This document shows positions 7,218 through 14,418 of a stretch of 16,004 nt of DNA, one piece after another. Where the stretch lies: assembly GCA_905235775.1 (NCBI GenBank), contig CAJOMY010000020.1:1-16004 (forward strand). The letters run 5' to 3'. Made by a program: the position numbers and the translations under genes. A model generated the notes under the pieces. It was not told where the DNA came from. It worked only from the letters and a program-made list of their open reading frames with translations, and did not search any database. The DNA is from an uncultured Bacteroidales bacterium (lineage in GTDB: Bacteria > Bacteroidota > Bacteroidia > Bacteroidales > UBA932). Within the stretch, counting starts at the first letter, position 1. Each line of letters starts with the position of its first letter.

Positions 7218-10193
7218 TTAGAAGTTGAACTTGACTCCGAGCACGAAGGTCCGGGGACGCGGATAGAGCGTACCGTCGATGCCGCCGAAGACTTCCGGGT
7301 CGATGCCGGAGTAGCGGGTGATCGTGCAGATGTTCTGGACGGTACCGAAGATGTTGAGGGAAGCGGGACGGTCCTGGGCCACGTTGAACAGCTTCGGGAA
7401 AGTGTAGCCGATGGTGAAGTTGTCCAGCTTGAGGAAGGAGGCGTTCTGGAGATAGTAGTCGGACAGATACTGGGCCTGGGAGAACATCGACTGGGTGGCG
7501 GAGGCGAGACGGTTGCTGATGAAGCTGTTGGTCCACAGGTCGGCGAGCATCTCCGTATCGGAAGCGACGTTGTTGTACACCCAGTTGCCGATGGAGGCAT
7601 GGCCGGAGAGGGCTGCCGTCCAGTTCTTCCAGGAGAAGCTGGTGTTGAAGCCGATGGTCACGTCCGCGTCGGGCTTGTGGGTGAAGATCTTGTCCTCGGC
7701 CGTGATCTGGCCGTCGCCGCCGTTCTGGTCCACATACACGCCGCTGATCGGCCGGCCGGCAGTGTCGTACACCTGCTGGTAGAGGTAGAAGGTGCGCATC
7801 GGATAGCCGACCTGGTGCATCTGCACGTTGTTGCCGGTACCGCCGGAGATACCGCCCGTCTCCACGCCCGTGGCGTTGTCGTCGGAAGCGGTGAGCTTGG
7901 TGATCCGGTTGCGGTTATAGGCCATGTTGGCGCCGAGGGTCCAGCTGATGTCGCGGGTCTCGACGAGGATGGCATTGGCGTCGATTTCGAAGCCCATGTT
8001 GGTCATCGAGCCGATGTTGGTGTTCAGGTAGTTGGTCAGGTTCGACAGGCCCGGCACCGGGATGAAATTGAGGATGTCCTTGGTGTCACGCCGGTAGCCG
8101 TCCACGCTGAAGGTCAGGCGGTCATTCCAGAAGCCGAAGTCGAAGCCGACATTGTAGGTCGTGGTGGTCTCCCACTTGAGGTCGGCGCTGTAGCCGAGGG
8201 CGGCGACAGGCTGCACGAGCTGTCCGTCGAAATAATAGCCCGATCCGAGCTGCGTGGTGAGGAACTGCGGGAAGGTGTCGTAGTATCCGCCGACTTCCTG
8301 CTGGCCGGTCTGGCCCCAGCTCAGACGCATCTTGAAGGTGGACATGTTCGAGGCGCCGGCCATGAAGTCCTCCTTCTTGATATTCCAGCCGAAGGCCACG
8401 GACGGGAAGATGCCCCATTTGTGGTTCTGGAAGCGGGAAGTACCGTCGGCGCGGACCGTGGCGGTCAGGAGGTACTTGTCGGCGAAGCCGTAGTTGACGC
8501 GGCCGAAGAAGGAGATCAGGTAGAGTTCGCCCTTGTTGTGGGAGTCTCCCAGCGTGGCCTTGTCACTGATACGCGTGGACAGGCTGTTGCTCTCGGAGTA
8601 GAAGCGCTGCCAGGAATAACCGGCCATCACGTCGAGGTTGTGCTTCTCGGCGAAGGTGTGGTTGTAGTCGGCGTAGAACTCGAGGGTCGTGTTGAGACGA
8701 TTGTAGTCATAATTGGTGTGCGAACCGCCGCCGGACTGGCTGGTGTTGTGGTAGGAGGCCTCGGATCCCTGGGCCAGTTCGGTGTAGCCCTTGGACTTGG
8801 CCCAGTCCATACCGAGGTTGAGGTTGAGGCGCAGGTCCTCCAGGCCGTGGATCTTGTAGTCGAACTGGGCGTTGCCGATGAAGCGGTAGGCGTCGGCGTA
8901 GTCTTGCTTGGCGTTCAGCAGCCCCACCGGGTTCATGGTGGCCATCGTGTTGATGTTGCCGGACTGGTCGTACCAGGTCGTGTAGCCGTTCAGGCCGTTG
9001 GGATCCTTGACCGGCTTGGTCGGATCGTAGTGGTTGGCGGCGCCGATGGCGTCCTGGTTGGCGTACCAGTTCTTGGCATAGGTGCCCTTGCCGTTCAGGT
9101 TGACGGTCAGGTGATTGTCGAAGAAGGTCGGGGAAAGGTTCAGCGACAGGGTGCCGCGGTTCATCTTGGACCCCTTCAGCGTACCGTTCTGGGAGGTGAA
9201 GCCGCCGGAGATGCGGTAAGGCAGGAAGCCGGCGCGGCCGTTGATGCTGATGTTGCCGTCGTAGGTCGGGGCCACCTGGTAGATCTCCTTCTGCCAGTCG
9301 GTGTCATACAGCGTACCGTTCAGGCCCAGGTTGGCCTCTGCGGTGGAGTTGGCGCCGTAGAAGTCGCGGATGATGTTCACGATGCCATCCTTGTCCAGAA
9401 GCTTGTTGTATTTGGCGATGGTGTTGACGGAGGCGGTGAAATCGATGGCGATCTTGGGCAGGACGGTGCCGGTCTTGGCGCCCTTCTTCGTGGTAATCAC
9501 GATAACGCCGTTGGAGGCGCGGGAACCGTAAATGGCCGTCGCGGAGGCGTCCTTCAGGACGGTGAAGCTCTCGATGTCCTCCGGGTTGATGGAAGACAGC
9601 GGGTCGGACATGCCGGAGATGCCGTCGTTGGAGACGGGCAGGCCGTCGATGACGATGAGCGGATCGTTGGAGGCGTTGATGGAGGAGCCGCCGCGGATAC
9701 GGATGGTGGCGCCGGAGCCCGGCATACCGGAACCGGCGGTCACGACCACGCCCGCGCTCTTGCCGCGCAGGAGGTCGGCCGGCGTGGTGATAACGCCCTT
9801 GTTGATCTCGTCGGCCTTGACGGTTGCGACGGATCCGGTGAGGTCACTCTTCTTGACGGTACCGTAGCCGATGACCACGACCTCGTCCAGGAACTCGTTG
9901 TCCTCGACGAGGGTGATGGTGGCAGGCATGGCGGATGCCTTGAAGGTCTGCGTGGTGTAGCCGATGCAGCTCACCTCGACGGTGGCATCGGGCGAAGAAA
10001 CCCTGAAGGAGAAGTTGCCGTCCAGATCGGTCACGGCGCCGTTGGTCGTGCCCGCCTCCATGACGGCGGCACCGATCACCGGTCCCATCTGGTCAACAAC
10101 CACGCCCCGAACCGCAAAGCCTTGTGCGTTTGCGGTAATGCCCATCACGCCCGAAAGCGCGATGGCGGCAAGGATGGATAGGATTCTTTTCAT
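7218..10193 (-). CDS. susC: SusC-type TonB-dependent oligosaccharide transporter
   Basis: This outer-membrane importer has 991 residues, typical for SusC/RagA. Residues 1-23 form a Sec signal peptide (cleavage after ANA). Residues 27-97 are a carboxypeptidase-regulatory-like domain (VRGVVVDQMGPVIGAAV, TDLDGNFSF). The TonB box region is DEVVVIGYGT (103-112). The plug follows (LRGKSAGVVVT, IRIRGGSS, PLIVIDGLPV, IESFTVLKDASATAIYGSRA), then the beta-barrel ending in the aromatic GVKFNF. There is no N-terminal STN domain, so it is not the kind that signals through an anti-sigma factor. It would use TonB energy to import malto-oligosaccharides delivered by SusD. It begins 27 bp after the MFS gene, with no promoter motif visible in that gap, so it is probably co-transcribed with the transporter. 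Confidence 0.95.
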   Translation of the reverse strand: MKRILSILAAIALSGVMGITANAQGFAVRGVVVDQMGPVIGAAVMEAGTTNGAVTDLDGNFSFRVSSPDATVEVSCIGYTTQTFKASAMPATITLVEDNEFLDEVVVIGYGTVKKSDLTGSVATVKADEINKGVITTPADLLRGKSAGVVVTAGSGMPGSGATIRIRGGSSINASNDPLIVIDGLPVSNDGISGMSDPLSSINPEDIESFTVLKDASATAIYGSRASNGVIVITTKKGAKTGTVLPKIAIDFTASVNTIAKYNKLLDKDGIVNIIRDFYGANSTAEANLGLNGTLYDTDWQKEIYQVAPTYDGNISINGRAGFLPYRISGGFTSQNGTLKGSKMNRGTLSLNLSPTFFDNHLTVNLNGKGTYAKNWYANQDAIGAANHYDPTKPVKDPNGLNGYTTWYDQSGNINTMATMNPVGLLNAKQDYADAYRFIGNAQFDYKIHGLEDLRLNLNLGMDWAKSKGYTELAQGSEASYHNTSQSGGGSHTNYDYNRLNTTLEFYADYNHTFAEKHNLDVMAGYSWQRFYSESNSLSTRISDKATLGDSHNKGELYLISFFGRVNYGFADKYLLTATVRADGTSRFQNHKWGIFPSVAFGWNIKKEDFMAGASNMSTFKMRLSWGQTGQQEVGGYYDTFPQFLTTQLGSGYYFDGQLVQPVAALGYSADLKWETTTTYNVGFDFGFWNDRLTFSVDGYRRDTKDILNFIPVPGLSNLTNYLNTNIGSMTNMGFEIDANAILVETRDISWTLGANMAYNRNRITKLTASDDNATGVETGGISGGTGNNVQMHQVGYPMRTFYLYQQVYDTAGRPISGVYVDQNGGDGQITAEDKIFTHKPDADVTIGFNTSFSWKNWTAALSGHASIGNWVYNNVASDTEMLADLWTNSFISNRLASATQSMFSQAQYLSDYYLQNASFLKLDNFTIGYTFPKLFNVAQDRPASLNIFGTVQNICTITRYSGIDPEVFGGIDGTLYPRPRTFVLGVKFNF

Positions 10194-10220
10194 TTGAAAG
10201 GAATTTGATTAATATGGATT

Positions 10221-11552
10221 TTATTTATGCTCTTTGACGAGCGCGACTGCGAAGCAGCCACAGATGAGCAGCACGCCGGCGACGACGAGCATGTTGGCCT
10301 GCACGCCGCCGACGAGTTTCAGGACTACGCCGCCGAGGGCCGCCGCGACGATCTGCGGCAGGCAGATCGTGCAGTTGAACAGCCCCAGGTACGAGCCCAT
10401 GTGCTCCCCGTTCAGCGCGTTGGTAAGCAGGGTGAAAGGCAGGGCCAGCATCGCCGCCCAGGCCGCTCCGATGAGGAAATACGAGGCGAACAGCAGATAC
10501 TGGTTGTGGATGAAAGCGATGGAGATGAAACCGGCCGCCCCGATGAGCAGGCTCACCACGTAGGCGAGGCGCAGGGACTTGAATTTCGGCAGCACGAGCG
10601 CCCAGAGGATGGAGCCGACCGCCTGGACGGCGAACACGACGCCCACCCAGTTGCCGGCGGCCTGGTAGCCCTCGGAGGCCGTGTCGGTGGTGCCCCAGCA
10701 GCCCGCGGCGATGGCGCCGTTGGAGTAAGTCCACATATACATGAAGGCGGCCCAGCAGAAGAACTGCACGAGGCCTACCGTCCAGAAGGTCTTCGGCGCG
10801 TGCAGCAGGAGCTTCACCAGTCCCGGCTTCTCCTTTTCGTCCTGTGCCTGTTTCTGCGGGTCGATGCCGTGGAAGGCGGCGTATTCTGCCGGCGGCATCT
10901 CTTTGACTTTCGCGAAGGTATAGAGGACGCAGAGGATCAGGATCGCGGCCCCGCAGTAGAAGCTCCACACGACGGAAGGCGGGATGACGCCCTTGGGGGC
11001 GGTGTTGGCGATGCCGATCCAGGTGAAGAAGATCGGGAAGAGATAACCCACCAGGCTGCCGGCGTTGCACAGCAGGGACTGGATGGAATAGGCCTGCGCC
11101 TTCTGCTCCTCGCCCACCATGTCGCCGACCATCATCTTGAAGGGCTGCATGGCGACGTTGATGGAGGTGTCCAGGAAGATCAGCGAGAAGAGCCCGAACC
11201 ACATGGCGCCGTTCAGGCCCAGCAGCAGGCGGCTGCTGAAATTGAGGCTTCCCGCGTTGGGCAGGAAGATCATGACCAGCACGGCCACGAGGGCGCCCGC
11301 GAGCAGGTAAGGCTTGCGCCGTCCCATCCGGCACCAGGTGCGGTCGGAGTATTTGCCGATGAGGGGCTGGACGATCATGCCCATCAGGGGCGGGAGGATC
11401 CAGAAGAAACTGAGCTGGTGCGGGTCGGCACCGAGCGTGGCGAAGATGCGGCTGATGTTGGCGCTCTGCAGGGCATAGGCGATCTGCACTCCGAAGAATC
11501 CGAAGCTGAGATTCCACATCTCCCAGAAAGTGAGCTTTTTGGTTACTTGCAT
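10221..11552 (-). CDS. MFS sugar symporter of the MalY/SLC45-like (maltose) type
   Basis: This is a 443-residue inner-membrane transporter with about 12 hydrophobic segments. The start LTFWEMWNLSFGFFGVQIAY, the following ALQSANISRIFATLGADP and the loop GKYSDRTWCRMGRRKPYLLAG match bacterial maltose/sucrose-type MFS carriers related to Caulobacter MalY and eukaryotic SLC45. It would move maltose or short maltodextrins into the cytoplasm with protons. As the first gene of the locus it complements the outer-membrane import by SusCD. I chose the ATG at 11552. The longer frame to 11666 would translate the promoter and the LytTR repeats and adds a segment with no family similarity. The substrate is inferred from family and context. 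Confidence 0.85.
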   Translation of the reverse strand: MQVTKKLTFWEMWNLSFGFFGVQIAYALQSANISRIFATLGADPHQLSFFWILPPLMGMIVQPLIGKYSDRTWCRMGRRKPYLLAGALVAVLVMIFLPNAGSLNFSSRLLLGLNGAMWFGLFSLIFLDTSINVAMQPFKMMVGDMVGEEQKAQAYSIQSLLCNAGSLVGYLFPIFFTWIGIANTAPKGVIPPSVVWSFYCGAAILILCVLYTFAKVKEMPPAEYAAFHGIDPQKQAQDEKEKPGLVKLLLHAPKTFWTVGLVQFFCWAAFMYMWTYSNGAIAAGCWGTTDTASEGYQAAGNWVGVVFAVQAVGSILWALVLPKFKSLRLAYVVSLLIGAAGFISIAFIHNQYLLFASYFLIGAAWAAMLALPFTLLTNALNGEHMGSYLGLFNCTICLPQIVAAALGGVVLKLVGGVQANMLVVAGVLLICGCFAVALVKEHK

Positions 11553-11575
11553 TTCAGTGTTGTTGGTGGCGGTTG

Positions 11576-11606
11576 CAAGTATAGAGATTCTTTCGCGCGC
11601 ATAAAA
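11576..11606 (-). promoter_or_regulatory. Bacteroidetes-type promoter of the MFS-susCD locus
   Basis: On the minus strand the -7 element is TATACTTG (11583-11576), one mismatch from TAnnTTTG. A -33 element TTTT (11606-11603, consensus TTTG) lies 19 bp upstream, the standard spacing. Transcription would begin near 11570, about 18 nt before the MFS ATG at 11552. The tandem LytTR-type repeat ends 10 bp upstream of the -33 element. Confidence 0.55.
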
Positions 11607-11616
11607 ATCGAAAAGG

Positions 11617-11646
11617 ATGAATGGTAGAATTTTGGGGATGAACGGT
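11617..11646 (-). promoter_or_regulatory. Candidate LytTR binding site (9-12-9 bp direct repeat)
   Basis: On the minus strand ACCGTTCAT (11646-11638) and ACCATTCAT (11625-11617) are separated by exactly 12 bp. The first matches every position of the published LytTR half-site pattern [TA][AC][CA]GTTN[AG][TG], and the second differs only at the G. The homology extends to 16 bp (11615-11630 and 11636-11651, one difference), two helical turns apart. The orientation points to the MFS-sus genes. A LytTR response regulator is encoded 1.2 kb away on the other side, so this is probably its operator. The site also lies 34-40 bp upstream of the kinase gene and could control it too. Confidence 0.75.
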
Positions 11647-11685
11647 AGAATCTGAAAGTTTTTCATTATCTTGAGCTCGGTTTAT

Positions 11686-12822
11686 ATGAAGATTTCAAAA
11701 GAATTCCGGATTATCTTCGGTTTTGCGATGTTGCATGCGGCCGCCGCACTGCTCTGCCGCCTGGCCGGGCTGACGGATGACTTGATGCTTACGCTGCTGA
11801 CGATGCTGCTGGTCGTGATCCTGTGTCTGCGCAGTTCGGTCAGTGGCGCGTTCATGGCCGTCTGCGTCGTGGCGGTCAACATCCTGGGCGTTCTGCTGGG
11901 GCGCGCGACGGCCTGGCTCTTCGGCCTGCTTTTCGCATCGCCGCTTCTGATTTACCCCTTTTCCACGTTCGTGTCCACGGAGATTATCGGCTGGTCTTCG
12001 CTCTGGGTGGCCCGACGCCAGGCCCGGGCGCACCCGGCGGAGCCCGGGATGACGGCCAACTCCCTCAAGTGGCTGCTGGCAGCCTTCGTGGTGATCCTGG
12101 TCACGCGCCTGGCCATCCTGATCCTGGATGGCGGCGGCGGAGAGCGCAACACGGCCGTCTCCATTCTGCTCGACTACTCCATGACCCTGGTTGTCGTCGT
12201 GGCGCTGGCCTCCTATGCCTTGAGCCTGCAACGGCGGGCGCTGGATGCTTCAGCGCAGGCCAACCTCGCCCAGTACCGCTACCATAAGCTCAAGCAGCAG
12301 GTCAACCCGCATTTCCTGTTCAACTCGCTCAACGTGCTGGACTATCTGATCCAGGAGCAGCCGCGGGAGGACGCCAGCCGCTATACGCACAAGTTGGCGG
12401 ACGTCTATCGCTATATGATCAAGAACGAGGACGAGACCACGGTCCGCCTTCGCGACGAGATGGCGTTCGTGGAGCAGTACGCCGACCTGCTGAAAGTCCG
12501 TTTCCCGGAGGGGCTCGAGGTGCAGGTGGAGATTCCGGAGAATATGCTGTCCCGACTGGTCGTGCCCTGCTGCGTGCAGCTGCTCGTCGAAAATGCAATC
12601 AAGCACAACGCCGTGCAGGCCGCCGAGCCGCTGCGGATCAGCATCTATCTGGAGGATGAATGCGTGGTGGTCACGAACAACCGTATTCCCAAGCTCACCC
12701 GGCCGGCCTCCACGGGGCTGGGCCTCAAGTATATCCGGCAGCAATACCAGGACCTCTCGGGCAAGCCGGTGACTGTCCAGGACGAAGAGAAAAGATATAC
12801 AGTCAAAATCCCGCTCCTATGA
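11686..12822 (+). CDS. LytS-type sensor histidine kinase
   Basis: This membrane sensor kinase has 378 residues. About five or six transmembrane segments fill residues 8-178 and no periplasmic domain is visible, so it may sense within the membrane or through short loops. The kinase part is of the His_kinase (PF06580) type: QVNPHFLFNSLN places the phospho-accepting His at 209. The ATP-binding region has an N box LLVENAIKHN (299-308) and a G box STGLGLKYIRQQY (342-354). I chose the ATG at 11686 over an in-frame TTG at 11671 because it gives a normal amphipathic start. It overlaps the downstream regulator by 4 bp (ATGA), so the two are translationally coupled partners. It is divergent from the starch locus across a shared 133-bp control region. 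The signal it detects is unknown. Confidence 0.88.
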   Translation: MKISKEFRIIFGFAMLHAAAALLCRLAGLTDDLMLTLLTMLLVVILCLRSSVSGAFMAVCVVAVNILGVLLGRATAWLFGLLFASPLLIYPFSTFVSTEIIGWSSLWVARRQARAHPAEPGMTANSLKWLLAAFVVILVTRLAILILDGGGGERNTAVSILLDYSMTLVVVVALASYALSLQRRALDASAQANLAQYRYHKLKQQVNPHFLFNSLNVLDYLIQEQPREDASRYTHKLADVYRYMIKNEDETTVRLRDEMAFVEQYADLLKVRFPEGLEVQVEIPENMLSRLVVPCCVQLLVENAIKHNAVQAAEPLRISIYLEDECVVVTNNRIPKLTRPASTGLGLKYIRQQYQDLSGKPVTVQDEEKRYTVKIPLL

Positions 12823-13592
12823 TGATGAAAGCCCTGATCGTCGAAGATGAGAAGATGGCCCAGGCCCAGCTCTCCAGGCTGCTTCGGACCCGGTTCCCGG
12901 ACATCGAAGTGGTGAAGTGCACGGACTCGGTGCGCGACACCGTGGAGTACCTGGCTTCCCACCCCCCCATAAATTTAATTTTTATGGATGTGGAACTATC
13001 TGATGGTGAATGTTTTGAGATATTCCGGCAGGCTCCTGTCGAAGCGCAGGTGATCATGACCACGGCCTATGACTCCTACGCGCTCAAGGCCTTCGAGGCG
13101 GGCAGCATCGACTACCTCCTGAAGCCCATCGGCGAGGAAGCGCTTTCGCGTGCGGTGGGACGCTGCCGCGACCGCGTGTCGCAGCAGGCGGCTCCCGGTC
13201 CGGGAATTGATGTCGAGAAGTTGCTTGCGGCCGTGTCCGGCCGCGCGATGAAGCAGTACAAAGAGCGCTTCGTGGTGTATGTCGGGGAGCGGATCATCCC
13301 CGTGCGCACGGAGGACGTCTCCGCATTTTTCTCCGAAGAAAAAGCCAACTACCTGCAGACAGCCGATGGACATCGCTATCTGATTGAATCCACGCTGGAT
13401 GCGCTTGAAGGGGAGCTCGATCCGGCGCAGTTCTTCCGCATCTCGCGGGGCGCGATTGTTGCCCGCAACTCCGTCGCGAGCGTCAGCCGCCACTTCAGCG
13501 GGCGGTTGCGGCTTGACCTCAAGCCCGCCCCGCCCTTTGAGCCCACCGTCTCACGCGCCCGCGTAGACGACTTCCTCAAATGGTTGGAGTAA
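12819..13592 (+). CDS. LytTR-family response regulator
   Basis: This is a 257-residue DNA-binding response regulator. The receiver domain (4-120) has the acidic pair D10/E11, the phospho-acceptor Asp57 in LIFMDVEL, Thr81/82 and Lys102 in LLKP. A linker follows, then a LytTR DNA-binding domain (about 149-257) with FVVYVGERIIPV, FFSEEKANYLQT and FFRISRGAIVARNSVASV. The start ATG overlaps the kinase stop, and two more ATG codons follow directly (12822, 12825). It would be phosphorylated by the kinase next to it and bind 9-12-9 direct repeats such as the one at 11617-11646. Bases 12963-13025, which encode the segment around Asp57, are strikingly AT-rich compared with the rest of the gene. The frame is intact and no key residue is missing. 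Confidence 0.92.
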   Translation: MMMKALIVEDEKMAQAQLSRLLRTRFPDIEVVKCTDSVRDTVEYLASHPPINLIFMDVELSDGECFEIFRQAPVEAQVIMTTAYDSYALKAFEAGSIDYLLKPIGEEALSRAVGRCRDRVSQQAAPGPGIDVEKLLAAVSGRAMKQYKERFVVYVGERIIPVRTEDVSAFFSEEKANYLQTADGHRYLIESTLDALEGELDPAQFFRISRGAIVARNSVASVSRHFSGRLRLDLKPAPPFEPTVSRARVDDFLKWLE

Positions 13593-13620
13593 CGTCATTC
13601 CCGGCTTGACCGGGGATCTC
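13593..13620. repeat. Dispersed palindromic repeat (REP-like), possibly a bidirectional terminator
   Basis: The sequence contains CCCGG-CTTGA-CCGGG between GTCATT and GGATCTC. This is a widespread intergenic palindromic element type. Its opposite strand translates to the tell-tale peptide EIPGQAGND often seen in spurious proteins. It fills the 30-bp gap between the convergent ends of the response regulator and the SDR gene. Only one copy is present here. Confidence 0.6.
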
Positions 13621-13622
13621 AA

Positions 13623-14417
13623 TTACAGTTTGTAATAGCTGCCGAGAATCGCCGCGAACCAGCTCGGCGGCAGGAGCTTCTTGAGCGTCACCGACAGGCG
13701 CTGCTCCAGGGTGGAGATGATGTAGTGGTAGCGGGGGTTCTTCTTCCTGATGATCTTCGCAATCTTTCCGGCGAGGAACTCCGGCTTGAGGCCGGTGGTC
13801 TCGTCTTTTTCGATGCTCGCGAGCGACTTCGCGTAGGTCTTGTACACCTCGTATGCCTGCGGGTCGGCGACGCTCTTGCGCTTCGCCGTGAACGAGGTGG
13901 CAAAGTCGCCCGGCTCGATCACCACGACCCGGATGCCGAAGGCCTTCGTCTCCAGGCGCAAGGCCTCGCAATAGCCTTCGATGGCGAATTTCGAAGCGGA
14001 GTAGAGCCCCTGGAACGGGAGTCCCATCAGGCCGCCTATGGAGCTGAAGCATAGGATCTTGCCTCCGCCCTGAGCGCGCATCACGGGCAGCACCTGGTGC
14101 AGGAAACGCACCATCCCCATCCAGTTCACGTCCATCTGGCGTTCCGCATCCTCCAGCGAGCAGAATTCGAGCGGACCGCCGATGCCCATGCCGGCGTTGT
14201 TGATGAACACGTCGATGCGGCCCTCGGCATCGACCACCTGCCGGACCGCCGCCTCGCAGTCCTCCGCGATCCGGGCGTCGGCCCGGATGTAGGTGACGCC
14301 GGGCAGGAAGTCCTGGGCGTGGCGGTGGGTGCCGTAGACCTTGTGGCCGTCGGCACTGAGCCGCGCGGCCATCGCACGGCCGAAACCGGAGGTGATGCCG
14401 GTGATGAGGATGACCAT
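13623..14417 (-). CDS. Short-chain dehydrogenase, candidate 3-ketosphinganine reductase
   Basis: This is a classical SDR of 264 residues. The nucleotide-binding motif TGITSGFG is at 6-13, NNAG at 73-76, and the catalytic set is Asn98 (DVNWMG), Ser125/126, Tyr139 and Lys143 (YSASK). After the PG motif (169-170) a longer C-terminal part ends in a basic and hydrophobic segment (LKKLLPPSWFAAILGSYYKL), which could associate with the membrane. Its ATG lies 1 bp after the stop of the serine palmitoyltransferase gene, so both are on one transcript. The product of that enzyme, 3-ketosphinganine, needs an NADPH-dependent SDR for the next step. The assignment to that step is inference from this tight linkage. 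A general acyl-ketone reductase is the alternative. Confidence 0.75.
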   Translation of the reverse strand: MVILITGITSGFGRAMAARLSADGHKVYGTHRHAQDFLPGVTYIRADARIAEDCEAAVRQVVDAEGRIDVFINNAGMGIGGPLEFCSLEDAERQMDVNWMGMVRFLHQVLPVMRAQGGGKILCFSSIGGLMGLPFQGLYSASKFAIEGYCEALRLETKAFGIRVVVIEPGDFATSFTAKRKSVADPQAYEVYKTYAKSLASIEKDETTGLKPEFLAGKIAKIIRKKNPRYHYIISTLEQRLSVTLKKLLPPSWFAAILGSYYKL

Positions 14418-14418
14418 G

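Noticed and set aside
6084..10181. A 1365-residue open frame on the plus strand opposite susC and susD
   Set aside because: It is antisense to two clear genes, has a Val/Gly/Asp/His-rich composition typical of reading GC-biased codons backwards, and shows no domain, signal or start context.
11553..11666. An upstream ATG at 11666 giving the MFS transporter 38 extra residues
   Set aside because: The extension would translate the promoter and the LytTR repeats and adds no family similarity. The ATG at 11552 gives the conserved N-terminus.
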